From positions 1 to 64,000 of the forward strand of contig CAJYLQ010000041.1 of NCBI GenBank assembly GCA_913775975.1: DNA of 64,000 bases, given 5' to 3'. The position numbers and the translations under genes are program-made. This DNA is from an uncultured Sphingomonas sp. (lineage in GTDB: Bacteria; Pseudomonadota; Alphaproteobacteria; Sphingomonadales; Sphingomonadaceae). Shown piece by piece: positions 16,033-25,352 of this stretch. The notes beneath the pieces were generated by a model that had not been told where the DNA came from, ran no database searches, and was given only the letters and a program-made list of their open reading frames with translations. The first letter of the stretch is position 1. Each line of letters begins with the position of its first letter.

Positions 16033-18825
16033 ATGAGGTCCGCACGTCGTCCGGTTGCCGCTTTGCTGACGGGGGCCTCGCTCGCCCTGTTGTTCGCCGC
16101 CCCCGCCCATGCGGCGGCGCCGCAGGACGGCAGTGGCGCGACGACGCAGGCCGGCGGCGCGCAGGTCGATCCCGCCGCAGCCGACGCTCCCGCCGATGAG
16201 GCCATCGTCGTGACCGGCATCCGCGCCAGCCTGGCCGACGCGCTGGAGATCAAGCGCGCGACGATCGGCGTCGTCGATGCCATCTCGGCGGAGGATATCG
16301 GCGAGTTTCCCGACGCGAACATCGCCGAATCGCTCCAGCGTATTCCCGGCGTCGCGATCGACCGGGTGAACGGCGAAGGGCGCGGGATCACGGTGCGCGG
16401 ACTGGGGCCGGAGTTCAACACCGTGCTGCTGAACAACCGCCTGCTGTCAACCGATGTCGGTGGCCGTTCCTTCTCGTTCGACATCCTGTCGTCCGAACTC
16501 ATCACCGGCGCGGAAGTCTACAAGTCGTCGGAGGCGCGGTTGCAGGAAGGGGGCATCGGCTCCACCGTCATCCTGCGCACCGCTCGCCCGACCGATCGTG
16601 CGGGCGTGCATTTCGCGGGCAGCGCCGCGGGGCGGCATGACAATACGTCGGACCGGATCACGCCCTTCGCCTCGGGCGTGCTGAGCGCATCCAATGCCGA
16701 CCGCACTTTCGGCGTGCTCGCCAGCTTCGTCTACGACAAGCGCAAGTTCAACCTGACCAACGTTTCGACCGATGGCTGGATCGTCAACCAGCGCGTCGAC
16801 AGCAACGGCGATGGCGTGCGCGACCTGTCCGGCGTCGCGCTGCCACGCACGCTCAATTTCACCGCGACCGAAAGCACGCGCGAGCGGATTGGCGGCACCT
16901 TTGCCGTCGACTGGAACTTCTCCGATAACTTCAAGCTGAAGCTGGACGCGCTCTATACGCAGCAGAAGGTCGCCAGCTTCACCAACCAGCTGGGCTATTA
17001 TGTCGATCCGGACCGGATCACGTCCGCGACAGTGAACGGCAACGGCACCGCGACGCAGTTTACCGTGCTGCCCGCGACGTCGACGGCGGGGCTGGCTTCG
17101 GACAATATCGTCAGCACTTCGCCGCAGGATGCGCGCACCTATCAGATCGGCGCCAATGTCGAATGGCGCGCGGCGGACAATCTGACCGTGATGTTCGACG
17201 CGGCGCATTCGAACTCCCGCAATGCCGCCGATCAGGTGTTCTACGTCGTCGGCACGCGGCAGGTGGGCGTGACGCCGACCTTCATCCTCGACGGCCCGGG
17301 CGGCTTGCCGACGATGACCAACGTACTGGCACCCAACGACAAGTCCGCGCCGCGCCTGCATTGCTGCTCCGAACGCGGCGGGCGCAACGGCGATACGGTG
17401 AACCAGGGCACGATCGACGCGACCTGGGATCTGGATGGCGTGCTGAGCAAGCTGCAGGGCGGCCTGCTGTACACCAACCGCAAGAAGATCACGGTGGTTC
17501 GCGAGTCGCCCGAACCGCTCGGCTGCTTCTATTGCGGCTATCAGGCGCTGGCGCCCGCATCGCTGTTCACCGATTTCAGCGCCAATGTGCAGGGCCGCGA
17601 CCTGACGTGGCTGACCTATGACCCCAAGGCGCTGGCGCAATATTACGGCACGGCGGCGGCGGTGAACCAGGTCGGCGGCACCAGCCAGTCGGCGATCGAC
17701 GCGCGCAACCGCTTCCTTGCCGTCTATCAGGGCAACAACAACAGCCTGGACCCGATCGACCGCCAGCGCGGATCGGGCACGGTGCGCGAGAACACCTTCG
17801 CCGCCTATTTACAGGCAAGCTTCGGCGGCGACCTGGGGAACGGCGGCAGCCGCTGGTCCGCGATGGCGGGTGCGCGGCTGGTCCATACCGACGTCTACGC
17901 CACCGGCTATTCGGTTACGCTGCTCAACATCATCCAGAATCCCGCCGATCCGACCGCGGCGGTGCCCGTCTACAGCGCCACCGTGCCCGTCGATGCGCGC
18001 AACAAATATACCTATGTGCTGCCGACGCTGAACGTGCGGCTGGACCTGACCGGCCAGCTGGCGGTGCGGCTGGCGGGATCGCGCACGCTGACCCGGCCGA
18101 CGCTGTCGCGACTCGGGCTGAGCCAGGACTTCGTCTTCCGCCCGCCCAATTCGAACACGGTCAGCGGCGGCAATCCCTTCCTGAAGCCGTTCCTGGCGTG
18201 GAATGCGGATCTGTCGGCGGACTATTACTTCACGCGCACCAGCTATGCGAGCATCGCCGGCTTCTACAAGAAGCTGGAGAACTTCATCATCTCCGGCCAG
18301 CAGCCGGAGGAATATTTCGGCCTGACCTTCATCGCCAACCGTCCGTACAACGCGCAGAAGGGCGAGGTGTACGGCGTCGAGGCGGCGGTCCAGACCACGT
18401 TCGACTTCCTGCCCGCGCCGTTCGACAAGCTGGGCGCGTCGGCCAACTACACGCTGGTGAAAAGCTCGATCCGGTTCGACCCGTCGCTGAGCAACCAGAC
18501 GTTCAACGTGGAGGGGCTGTCGGACACCGCGAACCTCGTTCTGTTTTACGAGGACAAGAATTTCCAGATCCGCGGGGCGTACAACTGGCGCGCGCCGTTC
18601 CTGCGGCAGACTTTCGGGCCGCAGAGCCAACCGGAAAACATCTTCGGCTATAATCAGGTCGACCTGAGCGCACAGGTGCGGATGAACAGCAATCTCGCGT
18701 TGTATGCCGAGGTGCTGAACCTGACGAACGAGAAGTTCCGCAGCTATTCCCGGTTCGAGGAGCGGCTTATCACAGTGTCCGATCAGGGCCGGCGGATCAC
18801 CGCCGGCGTGCGGGTGAACTTCTGA
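16033..18825 (+). CDS. TonB-dependent receptor, probable galactoside/oligosaccharide uptake
   Basis: 930 residues from ATG 16033 with a signal peptide (RRPVAALLTGASLALLFAAPAHA). The TonB box region IVVTG follows, then a plug domain (IGEFPDANIAESLQRIPGVAIDR, RGLGPEFNTVLLNNR) of the type common in Caulobacter and Sphingomonas carbohydrate receptors. A 22-strand barrel ends in VRVNF with the C-terminal Phe needed for outer-membrane insertion. Energy comes from TonB-ExbBD elsewhere. Its position between the alpha-galactosidase and aldose epimerase suggests it imports alpha-galactosides; substrate specificity is inferred. Translation may be modulated by the leader hairpin. Confidence 0.9.
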   Translation: MRSARRPVAALLTGASLALLFAAPAHAAAPQDGSGATTQAGGAQVDPAAADAPADEAIVVTGIRASLADALEIKRATIGVVDAISAEDIGEFPDANIAESLQRIPGVAIDRVNGEGRGITVRGLGPEFNTVLLNNRLLSTDVGGRSFSFDILSSELITGAEVYKSSEARLQEGGIGSTVILRTARPTDRAGVHFAGSAAGRHDNTSDRITPFASGVLSASNADRTFGVLASFVYDKRKFNLTNVSTDGWIVNQRVDSNGDGVRDLSGVALPRTLNFTATESTRERIGGTFAVDWNFSDNFKLKLDALYTQQKVASFTNQLGYYVDPDRITSATVNGNGTATQFTVLPATSTAGLASDNIVSTSPQDARTYQIGANVEWRAADNLTVMFDAAHSNSRNAADQVFYVVGTRQVGVTPTFILDGPGGLPTMTNVLAPNDKSAPRLHCCSERGGRNGDTVNQGTIDATWDLDGVLSKLQGGLLYTNRKKITVVRESPEPLGCFYCGYQALAPASLFTDFSANVQGRDLTWLTYDPKALAQYYGTAAAVNQVGGTSQSAIDARNRFLAVYQGNNNSLDPIDRQRGSGTVRENTFAAYLQASFGGDLGNGGSRWSAMAGARLVHTDVYATGYSVTLLNIIQNPADPTAAVPVYSATVPVDARNKYTYVLPTLNVRLDLTGQLAVRLAGSRTLTRPTLSRLGLSQDFVFRPPNSNTVSGGNPFLKPFLAWNADLSADYYFTRTSYASIAGFYKKLENFIISGQQPEEYFGLTFIANRPYNAQKGEVYGVEAAVQTTFDFLPAPFDKLGASANYTLVKSSIRFDPSLSNQTFNVEGLSDTANLVLFYEDKNFQIRGAYNWRAPFLRQTFGPQSQPENIFGYNQVDLSAQVRMNSNLALYAEVLNLTNEKFRSYSRFEERLITVSDQGRRITAGVRVNF

Positions 18826-18832
18826 CGAAGGG

Positions 18833-18859
18833 GTGGGGGCGCCGGGTGGCGCTCCCCAC
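18833..18859 (+). terminator. Intercistronic hairpin between the TonB receptor and galM
   Basis: GTGGGGGCGCC (18833-18843) pairs with GGCGCTCCCCAC (18848-18859) around a GGGT loop, with one bulge. There is no T-tract. It may stabilise the upstream message or reduce read-through into galM. Confidence 0.45.
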
Positions 18860-18871
18860 GGGCATTAAACG

Positions 18872-19876
18872 ATGAACGGATACGGGAGCGGATACGGCGT
18901 CTTCATTCTCGGCCCCCGGCGCGGCGTGCGCGTCGTGCTGACCGATCTGGGGGCGACGCTGATGCGGATCGACGTGCCCGACCGGGCGGGGCGCAGCGGC
19001 AATATCCTGCTGGGCCATGACGATCCGGCCGCCTATCCCGCCGCCGGGGCGGCCGGGCCCGACTGTTACTTGGGGGCAACGTGCGGGCGCTATGCGAACC
19101 GCATCCGGGGCGCCGCCTTCGTAATGGATGGCAAGTCGGTGCGGCTGGTGCCCAATGAGGGGGCGAACCAGCTCCACGGCGGCGCGCCCGGCTTTCATCG
19201 CGCGCGCTGGCAGGTGATCGCGGCGGACGCCGATGCGGTGACGCTGCGCCATCACAGCCCCGATGGCGATGCCGGCTGGCCGGGGGCGCTGACCGCGACC
19301 GCGCGTTTCTCGCTGGATGCGGAGGGGGTGCTGCGCATCGCCTATCACGCGACGAGCGATCGGGCGACGCACGTCAACCTCGTCGCGCATCCCTATTTCA
19401 ACCTGTCGGGCGATCCGGGCCGTCCGATCACCGACCATCGCCTGCGCATTGCCGCCAGCCGGATGCTGTCGATCGACGCGGAGGCGCTGCCGCTCGGCAC
19501 GCCCGCGCCGGTCGCGGGGACGCCGTTCGACTTCACGCGCGCGCGCCGCGTGGGGGAGGGGATCGACGCCGCCGATCCGCAGATCGCGGCGGGCGACGGC
19601 TACAACCACAATTATTGCCTGGACGGTGCGGGCCTGCGAGCCGTCGCATGGCTGGATCATCCCGCCAGCGGCCGCGCGCTGCAGATCGCGACCGACCAAC
19701 CGGGCCTGCAATTCTACAGCGGCAACGCGCTGCCCGCGCGGCGGACGGGCCTGTGCCTGGAAACGCAAGGCTGGCCCGACGCGGTGAACCACCCGCATTT
19801 CCCCTCCACCCGCCTCGACCCGGGCGATGTTTGGGAGAGCGTGACCGAGTACCGCTTCGGCCTGTGCGAGGGTTGA
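18872..19876 (+). CDS. galM: Aldose 1-epimerase (mutarotase)
   Basis: A 334-residue galactose mutarotase-fold protein that interconverts the alpha and beta anomers of galactose and other aldoses. Characteristic elements are CGRYANRIRGA, QLHGGAPGFHRARW, the catalytic-His region VNLVAHPYFNLSG, and the catalytic-Glu motif LETQGWPDAVNHPHFPS near the C-terminus. No convincing signal peptide is present, so it acts in the cytosol. It follows the TonB receptor by 46 bp and converges with the SDR gene, leaving only 7 bp between stops. It fits a route from alpha-galactosides to galactose to galactonate. Confidence 0.93.
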   Translation: MNGYGSGYGVFILGPRRGVRVVLTDLGATLMRIDVPDRAGRSGNILLGHDDPAAYPAAGAAGPDCYLGATCGRYANRIRGAAFVMDGKSVRLVPNEGANQLHGGAPGFHRARWQVIAADADAVTLRHHSPDGDAGWPGALTATARFSLDAEGVLRIAYHATSDRATHVNLVAHPYFNLSGDPGRPITDHRLRIAASRMLSIDAEALPLGTPAPVAGTPFDFTRARRVGEGIDAADPQIAAGDGYNHNYCLDGAGLRAVAWLDHPASGRALQIATDQPGLQFYSGNALPARRTGLCLETQGWPDAVNHPHFPSTRLDPGDVWESVTEYRFGLCEG

Positions 19877-19883
19877 GGGCGCG

Positions 19884-20600
19884 CTACAACCGCCCCAGCC
19901 GCCCGCCATCGGCGACCAGCTCCGCCCCCGTCACGAACCGCGCCGCGTCGGAGGCGAGGAAGACGGCCAGTGCCGCGACATCCTGCGGGCGGCCGATATC
20001 GGCGGGGTCGATCACCTCGATCCCGCTCGCGATGTTCGGGCTGGCGTGGAGCAGCGGCGTGTCGATCGCACCGGGCAGGATCGCGTTGCAGCGGATGCCG
20101 CGCGCCTGCCCCTCGATCGCGGTGGAGCGTGTCAGGCTGACCAACGCCGCCTTCGACGCGGCATAGGAGGCGACCTCGGCGGAGGTGCGGTGCGCGTGGA
20201 TGGAGGCGACGTTCACGATCGCGCCGCCGCGCGGCATGTGGCGCAGCGCATGGCCGGTGAACAGCGCGGGCGCGACCAGATTGATCGCCAGCAGTCGGTG
20301 CCAGTCCGCCGCGTCCTGATCGACGATCGGCTTGTAGATCATGATCCCGGCGACGTTGACCAGCACGTCCAGCTGCCCGAACCGCGCCAGCGTCTCCGAG
20401 ATCGCCGCGTCGATCCGCGCCGGGTCGGCGACATCGCAGGCGATCGGGAGCGTGCCCTCGTCGGGCGTCAGTCCCGCGACCGTGCGATCGACCATCGCCA
20501 CGCGCGCGCCCTCCGCCCGGAACGCCGCCGCGACCGCGCCGCCGATGCCGCCCGCCGCGCCCGTCACCAGCGCGACCTTGCCGTCAAAGTCCGTCACCAT
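19884..20600 (-). CDS. SDR-family NAD(P)-dependent sugar dehydrogenase
   Basis: A 238-residue classical short-chain dehydrogenase. It has the cofactor motif TGAAGGIG (residues 14-21), the structural VNVAG, catalytic Ser133, and YAASK with Tyr146 and Lys150. The C-terminus RFVTGAELVADGG is typical. The ATG at 20600 overlaps the galactonate dehydratase stop by 7 bp, so it is the last gene of the ABC-importer operon. The context suggests oxidation of D-galactose (or a related aldose) to the lactone ahead of the dehydratase. The family alone cannot fix the substrate. Confidence 0.85.
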   Translation of the reverse strand: MVTDFDGKVALVTGAAGGIGGAVAAAFRAEGARVAMVDRTVAGLTPDEGTLPIACDVADPARIDAAISETLARFGQLDVLVNVAGIMIYKPIVDQDAADWHRLLAINLVAPALFTGHALRHMPRGGAIVNVASIHAHRTSAEVASYAASKAALVSLTRSTAIEGQARGIRCNAILPGAIDTPLLHASPNIASGIEVIDPADIGRPQDVAALAVFLASDAARFVTGAELVADGGRLGRL

Positions 20601-21739
20601 TCGCGCAGGCTCCCGTCCGCGCCGCGCCAGACCGGATTGCGCCAGCGATGCGGATCGCGTGCCGCCTCCCGCACCCGCGCCTCGTCGATCGTGATGCCCA
20701 GCCCCGGCCCGTCGGGCACCGCGACGGTGCCGCGCGTGACCGCCAGAACCTCGGGGTCGACCAGATAGGTCAGCAGGTCCGCATCCGCCTGATTGTAATG
20801 AATACCCAGCGCCATTTCCTGGATCACGAAATTGGGCGTCACGGCGGCCAGCTGCAGGCAGGCGGCGAGCGCGATCGGGCCGATCGGGCAATGCGGCGCG
20901 ATGGCGACGTCATACGCCTCGGCCATCGCCGCGATCCGCCGGCATTCGGACAGGCCGCCGGCATGGGCGATATCGGGTTGCGCGATATCGATCGCGGCGG
21001 CGGCGAAGAAGGGCTTGAAGTCCCACCGCGAATAGAGCCGCTCGCCCAGCGCCACGGGCACCGACGTTTGCGCCGCGACCTGCGCGATCGCCTCGGGGTG
21101 TTCGCTCAGCAGCACTTCCTCGACGAACAGCGGATGCAGCGGCTCCAGCGCGCGGACCAGTTGCCGCGCCATCGGCTTGTGGACGCGGCCGTGGAAGTCG
21201 AGGCCGACATCGACGCCGGTCGCGCGCACCAGTCCCAGCCGCTCGACGGCGGCGTCGATCGCGGCGGCGCCGGCCAGCCAGTCCATCTCCTCCGACCCGT
21301 TCATCTTCACCGCGTCGAAGCCCTGCTCGACGCGCAGCTTCGCGGCGGCGGCGACGTCGGCCGGGCGATCGCCCCCGATCCAGGCATAGACGCGGATCCG
21401 GTCGCGCACCCGCCCGCCCATCAGGTCCGATACCGGCACGCCCAGCATCCGTCCGCGCAAGTCCCACAGCGCCTGGTCGATCCCCGCGATCGCCGACAGC
21501 AGCACCGGGCCGCCGCGATAGAAGCCCAGCCGGTGCAGCGTCTGCCACGCATCCTCGATCCGGCTGGCGTCATGGCCGATCAGCCGGTCGCGCGCCGCGT
21601 CGATCGCGCCAGCCACCGCCTCCGCATGGCCTTCCAGGCTGGCCTCGCCCCAGCCGACCGCTCCGTCGTCCGTCTCGATGCGGACGAACAGCCAGCGCGG
21701 GGGGACGAGGAAGCTCTCGATCCGCGAAATCCTAGACAT
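20594..21739 (-). CDS. dgoD: D-galactonate dehydratase (enolase superfamily)
   Basis: A 381-residue protein, the same length as E. coli DgoD and alignable by eye along its whole length (PPRWLFVRIETDDGAVGWGE, GFYRGGPVLLSAIAGIDQALWD). It removes water from galactonate to give 2-keto-3-deoxygalactonate. The metal ligands are Asp181, Glu207 and Glu233. The bases His183 (LDFHGR) and His283 (APHCP) are in place. It is coupled to the permease upstream (8-nt overlap) and to the SDR downstream. The DgoK kinase and DgoA aldolase are not in the window. Confidence 0.92.
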   Translation of the reverse strand: MSRISRIESFLVPPRWLFVRIETDDGAVGWGEASLEGHAEAVAGAIDAARDRLIGHDASRIEDAWQTLHRLGFYRGGPVLLSAIAGIDQALWDLRGRMLGVPVSDLMGGRVRDRIRVYAWIGGDRPADVAAAAKLRVEQGFDAVKMNGSEEMDWLAGAAAIDAAVERLGLVRATGVDVGLDFHGRVHKPMARQLVRALEPLHPLFVEEVLLSEHPEAIAQVAAQTSVPVALGERLYSRWDFKPFFAAAAIDIAQPDIAHAGGLSECRRIAAMAEAYDVAIAPHCPIGPIALAACLQLAAVTPNFVIQEMALGIHYNQADADLLTYLVDPEVLAVTRGTVAVPDGPGLGITIDEARVREAARDPHRWRNPVWRGADGSLREW

Positions 21740-22730
21740 GGGAGGCGCTCCGCCGCAAGCCGCGCGTCAGCAGCGGCAGGGCCGGCAGCCCGCCGCCCTG
21801 TCGCATCCGGTCGGCGACCACCGCCGCCAGCAGGATGCCGCCCCGCACGACATATTGATAGAAAGTGGGGATGTTGAGCAGGTTGAGCGCATTCTGCGCC
21901 GCCCCCATGATGAACACGCCGACGATCACCCCCGCGATCGTCGCGACGCCGCCGGACAGCGACACGCCGCCCAGCACGCAGGCGGAGATGACCGCCAGCT
22001 CCAGCCCGATGCTGGTATTGGGCTGGCCGCTGGTGATGCGCGCGGCCAGGATGATGCCGGCGAGTCCGGCGACCAGCCCCTGCGCGGTGAAGACTGCGAT
22101 CCGCACGCGCAGGATCGGCACGCCCGCCAGCCGTGCCGCCTCCGCATTGCCGCCGACGGCCAGCACGTTGCGGCCGAACACGGTGCGGTTCAGGATCCAG
22201 CCGAACAGCGCGAAGCTGGCCAGCATCACCCAGATCGGCCAGCCGATACCCAGCACGCCGCCCGATCCCAGCGCATAGAAGCGCTCCGCCGGGATCGACA
22301 CGCTCTGCCCACCCGACGTCAGGAAGGCGAGGCCGCGCACGATCTCCATCATCGCCAGCGTCACGATCAGCGAATTGACGCGAAACCCGGCAACGAGAAT
22401 GCCGTTGACCAGGCCGACCGCCGCGCCGCCCGCCAGTCCGGCAAGGATGCCGAGCGCCACGCTGCCGGTTGCACCGATCGTCACCGCCGCCAATACGCCC
22501 GACAGCGCGACGATCGAACCGACCGACAGGTCGACCTCCCGCATCGCCAGCACCAGCATCATCGTCGCCGCGATCGTGCCGACCAGCGAGACGGACAGCA
22601 GCAGCCCGCCGATATTCCTGAACGACAGGAAGTCGGGCACCAGCAGCGACAGCGCCGCCAGCAGCACCGCCAGCGCGATCAGCGGCCCGGCACGGCCCAT
22701 GCGCCGCCCGTTCCAGCGTGGCCCGGTCAT
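21732..22730 (-). CDS. araH: Sugar ABC transporter permease, AraH/RbsC family
   Basis: A 332-residue inner-membrane permease with about ten hydrophobic segments. The family block MREVDLSVGSIVALSGV, the EAARLAGVP coupling region and SGQPNTSIGLELAVISACVLGG closely resemble E. coli AraH. It pairs with the ATPase gene upstream (4-nt ATGA overlap). The symbol reflects sequence likeness; given DgoD and the galactoside genes the real cargo may be D-galactose or a related hexose rather than L-arabinose. Confidence 0.88.
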   Translation of the reverse strand: MTGPRWNGRRMGRAGPLIALAVLLAALSLLVPDFLSFRNIGGLLLSVSLVGTIAATMMLVLAMREVDLSVGSIVALSGVLAAVTIGATGSVALGILAGLAGGAAVGLVNGILVAGFRVNSLIVTLAMMEIVRGLAFLTSGGQSVSIPAERFYALGSGGVLGIGWPIWVMLASFALFGWILNRTVFGRNVLAVGGNAEAARLAGVPILRVRIAVFTAQGLVAGLAGIILAARITSGQPNTSIGLELAVISACVLGGVSLSGGVATIAGVIVGVFIMGAAQNALNLLNIPTFYQYVVRGGILLAAVVADRMRQGGGLPALPLLTRGLRRSASHV

Positions 22731-24247
22731 ACGGTTTCCTCCTGTTGCGCCGGGGCGGCGTTTCCACCCGGCAGGGCCAGCCGCAGCAGCCGGTCGGGAC
22801 TGGCCTCGGCGCGCGGGACGACGCCGGTCACGCGGCCTTCCGCCATCACCACGATACGGTCAGCGACGCCTATTACCTCCGCCATGTCGCTTGAGGCGAA
22901 CAGGATCGTGCCGCCCCCTTCCGCGAAGCGATACATCTGGTCGTAGATTTCGCTGCGTGCGCCGACATCGATGCCGCGCGTCGGCTCGTCGAACAGCAGG
23001 ATGCGCGCATCCGCCATCAGCCAGCGCGCGATGATCGCCTTTTGCTGGTTGCCGCCCGACAGCGTGCCGATCGGCACGGCGGCGCTGGCCGCCTTGACCC
23101 GCAGCCGCGCGATCAGCTCGCGCGCGCTATGCGTTTCCAGCGCCGGGCGGAGCAGCGGCCTCCCGCCAAGCCGGTTGCGCCAGGCGAGCGCAATATTCTC
23201 CTGCACCGAGGCGATCGGCACGATCCCCTCGTCCTTGCGATCCTCTGGACAGAGGGCAAGGCCGGCGGCGATCGCCGCGCGCGGGTTGCCGGGGGGGAGG
23301 GGCGTGCCCTCCACCGATACGCACCCGCCCGTCGCGCGCGTCGCGCCATAGATCAGGCGGAACAGCTCCGACCGGCCCGCGCCGACCAGCCCGAACAGGC
23401 CGACGATCTCGCCACGCGCGACCGTCAGGTCGACGGGGGCGGAGACGCCGGGGCCGGTCAGGCCCGCGACCTCCACCACCGCCTCGCCATGGTCGCGCGC
23501 GCGCCAGCCATAGATGTCGCGGATCGCGCGGCCCGCCATCGCCGTCACCAGCCGGTCGGCGTCCTGCGGCCCGACCGGCGCCATGTCGCAGACGTGGCGA
23601 CCGTCGCGCAGCACGGTCGCACTGTCCGCCAGCGCATACACCTCTTCCATCCGATGGCTGACATAGATGATCGCGCGTCCTTCGCGGCGCAGGTCGCGGA
23701 TGATCGCCATCAGCCGCTCCGTCTCGCGCGCGGAGAGCGAGCTGGTCGGCTCGTCAAAGGCGATGATGCGCGCATCGCGCAGCAGCGCGCGGCCGATCTC
23801 CACCATCTGCCGCCGCCCGATCGAAAGGTCGCCCAGCCGCGTCGCCGGATCGACCGGCTCGCCCAGCCGCGCCAGCATCCCGCGCGCACGGTCGTGCAGC
23901 GTATGCCGGTCGACGATCCCGCCCCGGCCGGGCAGCACGCCCAGCATCAGGTTTTCCGCCACCGACAGATCGGGAAACAGCTGCAATTCCTGATGGATGA
24001 TCGCGATGCCGGCGGCCTGGCTGTCGCGGGGACTGGCAAAGCGGCGGGGCTCGCCATCGACCAGCACCATGCCGCTGTCGGGCGGATGATGGCCCGCGAG
24101 GATCTTGAGCAGCGTGGACTTGCCCGCGCCATTCTCTCCGATCAGCGCGCGCACTTCTCCGCCCGCGACGGAGAAACTGACGTCGTCGAGCGCGACGACG
24201 CCCGGAAACACCTTGCCGACGCCGCGAAATTCCAGACCCGTGCTCAT
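22727..24247 (-). CDS. araG: Sugar ABC transporter ATP-binding protein, AraG family
   Basis: A 506-residue double-ABC ATPase of the CUT2 sugar importer class, the same size as AraG. The first cassette has Walker A GENGAGKST (about 38-46), Q-loop IIHQELQLFPDLSVAENL, signature LSIGRRQ, and Walker B ARIIAFDEPTSSLS. The second keeps LSGGNQQK and LLFDEPTRGIDVGA but has a degenerate Walker A (GLVGAGRSEL), as usual in this class. It drives import with the adjacent permease and binding protein, and overlaps both by 4 nt. Confidence 0.92.
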   Translation of the reverse strand: MSTGLEFRGVGKVFPGVVALDDVSFSVAGGEVRALIGENGAGKSTLLKILAGHHPPDSGMVLVDGEPRRFASPRDSQAAGIAIIHQELQLFPDLSVAENLMLGVLPGRGGIVDRHTLHDRARGMLARLGEPVDPATRLGDLSIGRRQMVEIGRALLRDARIIAFDEPTSSLSARETERLMAIIRDLRREGRAIIYVSHRMEEVYALADSATVLRDGRHVCDMAPVGPQDADRLVTAMAGRAIRDIYGWRARDHGEAVVEVAGLTGPGVSAPVDLTVARGEIVGLFGLVGAGRSELFRLIYGATRATGGCVSVEGTPLPPGNPRAAIAAGLALCPEDRKDEGIVPIASVQENIALAWRNRLGGRPLLRPALETHSARELIARLRVKAASAAVPIGTLSGGNQQKAIIARWLMADARILLFDEPTRGIDVGARSEIYDQMYRFAEGGGTILFASSDMAEVIGVADRIVVMAEGRVTGVVPRAEASPDRLLRLALPGGNAAPAQQEETV

Positions 24248-25269
24248 GCCGCCGCCTCCGCCGCCAGCAGAGCGCGAAAATTGTCGCGCGTCATCAGCGT
24301 ACCGCTCGTCAACGTTTCGGCGGGCGGGCGGACCCCGTGCGTGATCCAGCGAAACAGCGCGGCGGCTGTGTCGTAGCCATGGCGCCGTGCGCTGAGCAGC
24401 ACGGTGGCGACGAAGCCCGTCGGCGTCGGTTTGGCGAGTTCGGCGATCGCCGCCTCCGACCCTCCGATGCCGATGCCGATCAGCGACGGCGGCTTCAGTC
24501 CCAGCCCCTCCGCCGCGCGGATGCCGCCGACGACCGTTTCGTCGTTCAGGCCCAGCACGATCCAGCGATCGATCGCGGCGCGCGCGGTCAGCACCGGCGC
24601 GGCGGCGGTGAACGCGCCCTCCGTGTCGGAGGTCCGCTGCGGCGCGGTGAACAGCCGGGTAAAGCCACGGTCCTGCAGCGCGCGCACCGCACCCATCGTC
24701 CGCTCCCGCCCGGTGTCGAGGCTATCGAACGCGATGCGCAGCACGCCCGTCGTGTCCGGGGACCAGCCACGCGCGCGGGCGGTGTCGGCGGCGGCGGTTC
24801 CCGCCAGCTGCCCGATCGCGGTGGCGGAAATGCCGACATAGGGGATGCCCGCGACCGGCGCCTCGTCCGGCCCGGTCAGCCGGTCGTCGACCGCGATCGC
24901 CTTCATCCCGGTTCGCGCGCAGAAGCCGGCGATGGCGGGGCCGAGGCGCGGATCGGGGGCGCAGATCACGAAGCCCTCCGCCTTGCGCGCATAGAGGGTG
25001 CCGAGCGCCGCCAACACGCGGTCGCCGTCTTCCGCCCCGATCGCGATCAGCGAAAAGCCGAGGTCGCGGGCGGCCGCGCGGGCGAAGCGCCACTCGTCCT
25101 GAAACCACTGCGCCTCCGGCATCTTCACGACGAAGCCGATGCGCAGGTCCTGCGCGCGCGGCGTGCAGCCGGGCAGGGCGGTCGCACCGACGCCGGTCGC
25201 GGCCAGCCCGGCCAGCATATGCCTGCGCGTGGTCGCCATCGGGCGCGCGATCCTCCCCCTCATCGTCAT
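24244..25269 (-). CDS. araF: Sugar ABC transporter substrate-binding lipoprotein, AraF family
   Basis: A 341-residue periplasmic binding protein, first gene of the importer operon. A twin-Arg-like signal (TTRRHMLAGLAATG) ends in the lipobox LPGC, so it is probably a membrane-anchored lipoprotein, unlike soluble E. coli AraF. The mature part, IGFVVKMPEAQWFQDEWRFA, and the C-terminal GTLMTRDNF have the AraF pattern. The start may be ATG 25269 or ATG 25239. A perfect palindrome lies 11 bp upstream of the longer start. It binds arabinose or galactose-like pyranoses; the cargo is unproven. Confidence 0.87.
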   Translation of the reverse strand: MTMRGRIARPMATTRRHMLAGLAATGVGATALPGCTPRAQDLRIGFVVKMPEAQWFQDEWRFARAAARDLGFSLIAIGAEDGDRVLAALGTLYARKAEGFVICAPDPRLGPAIAGFCARTGMKAIAVDDRLTGPDEAPVAGIPYVGISATAIGQLAGTAAADTARARGWSPDTTGVLRIAFDSLDTGRERTMGAVRALQDRGFTRLFTAPQRTSDTEGAFTAAAPVLTARAAIDRWIVLGLNDETVVGGIRAAEGLGLKPPSLIGIGIGGSEAAIAELAKPTPTGFVATVLLSARRHGYDTAAALFRWITHGVRPPAETLTSGTLMTRDNFRALLAAEAAA

Positions 25270-25279
25270 CCTCTCGGCT

Positions 25280-25296
25280 TATATGTCATATATATA
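25280..25296 (-). promoter_or_regulatory. Palindromic candidate operator between araF-like operon and GntR gene
   Basis: TATATGTCATATA (25280-25292) is a perfect odd-centred palindrome, and TCATATATATA (25286-25296) carries the shared 11-mer. It lies 11-23 bp upstream of the araF-like start in the divergent region, a position suited to repression by the adjacent GntR regulator. Confidence 0.55.
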
Positions 25297-25352
25297 TCCA
25301 AGGAAAGGGCCGGTTCCGCTTTTTCATCGCGGCCGACGGATCGGTCGCGCAC

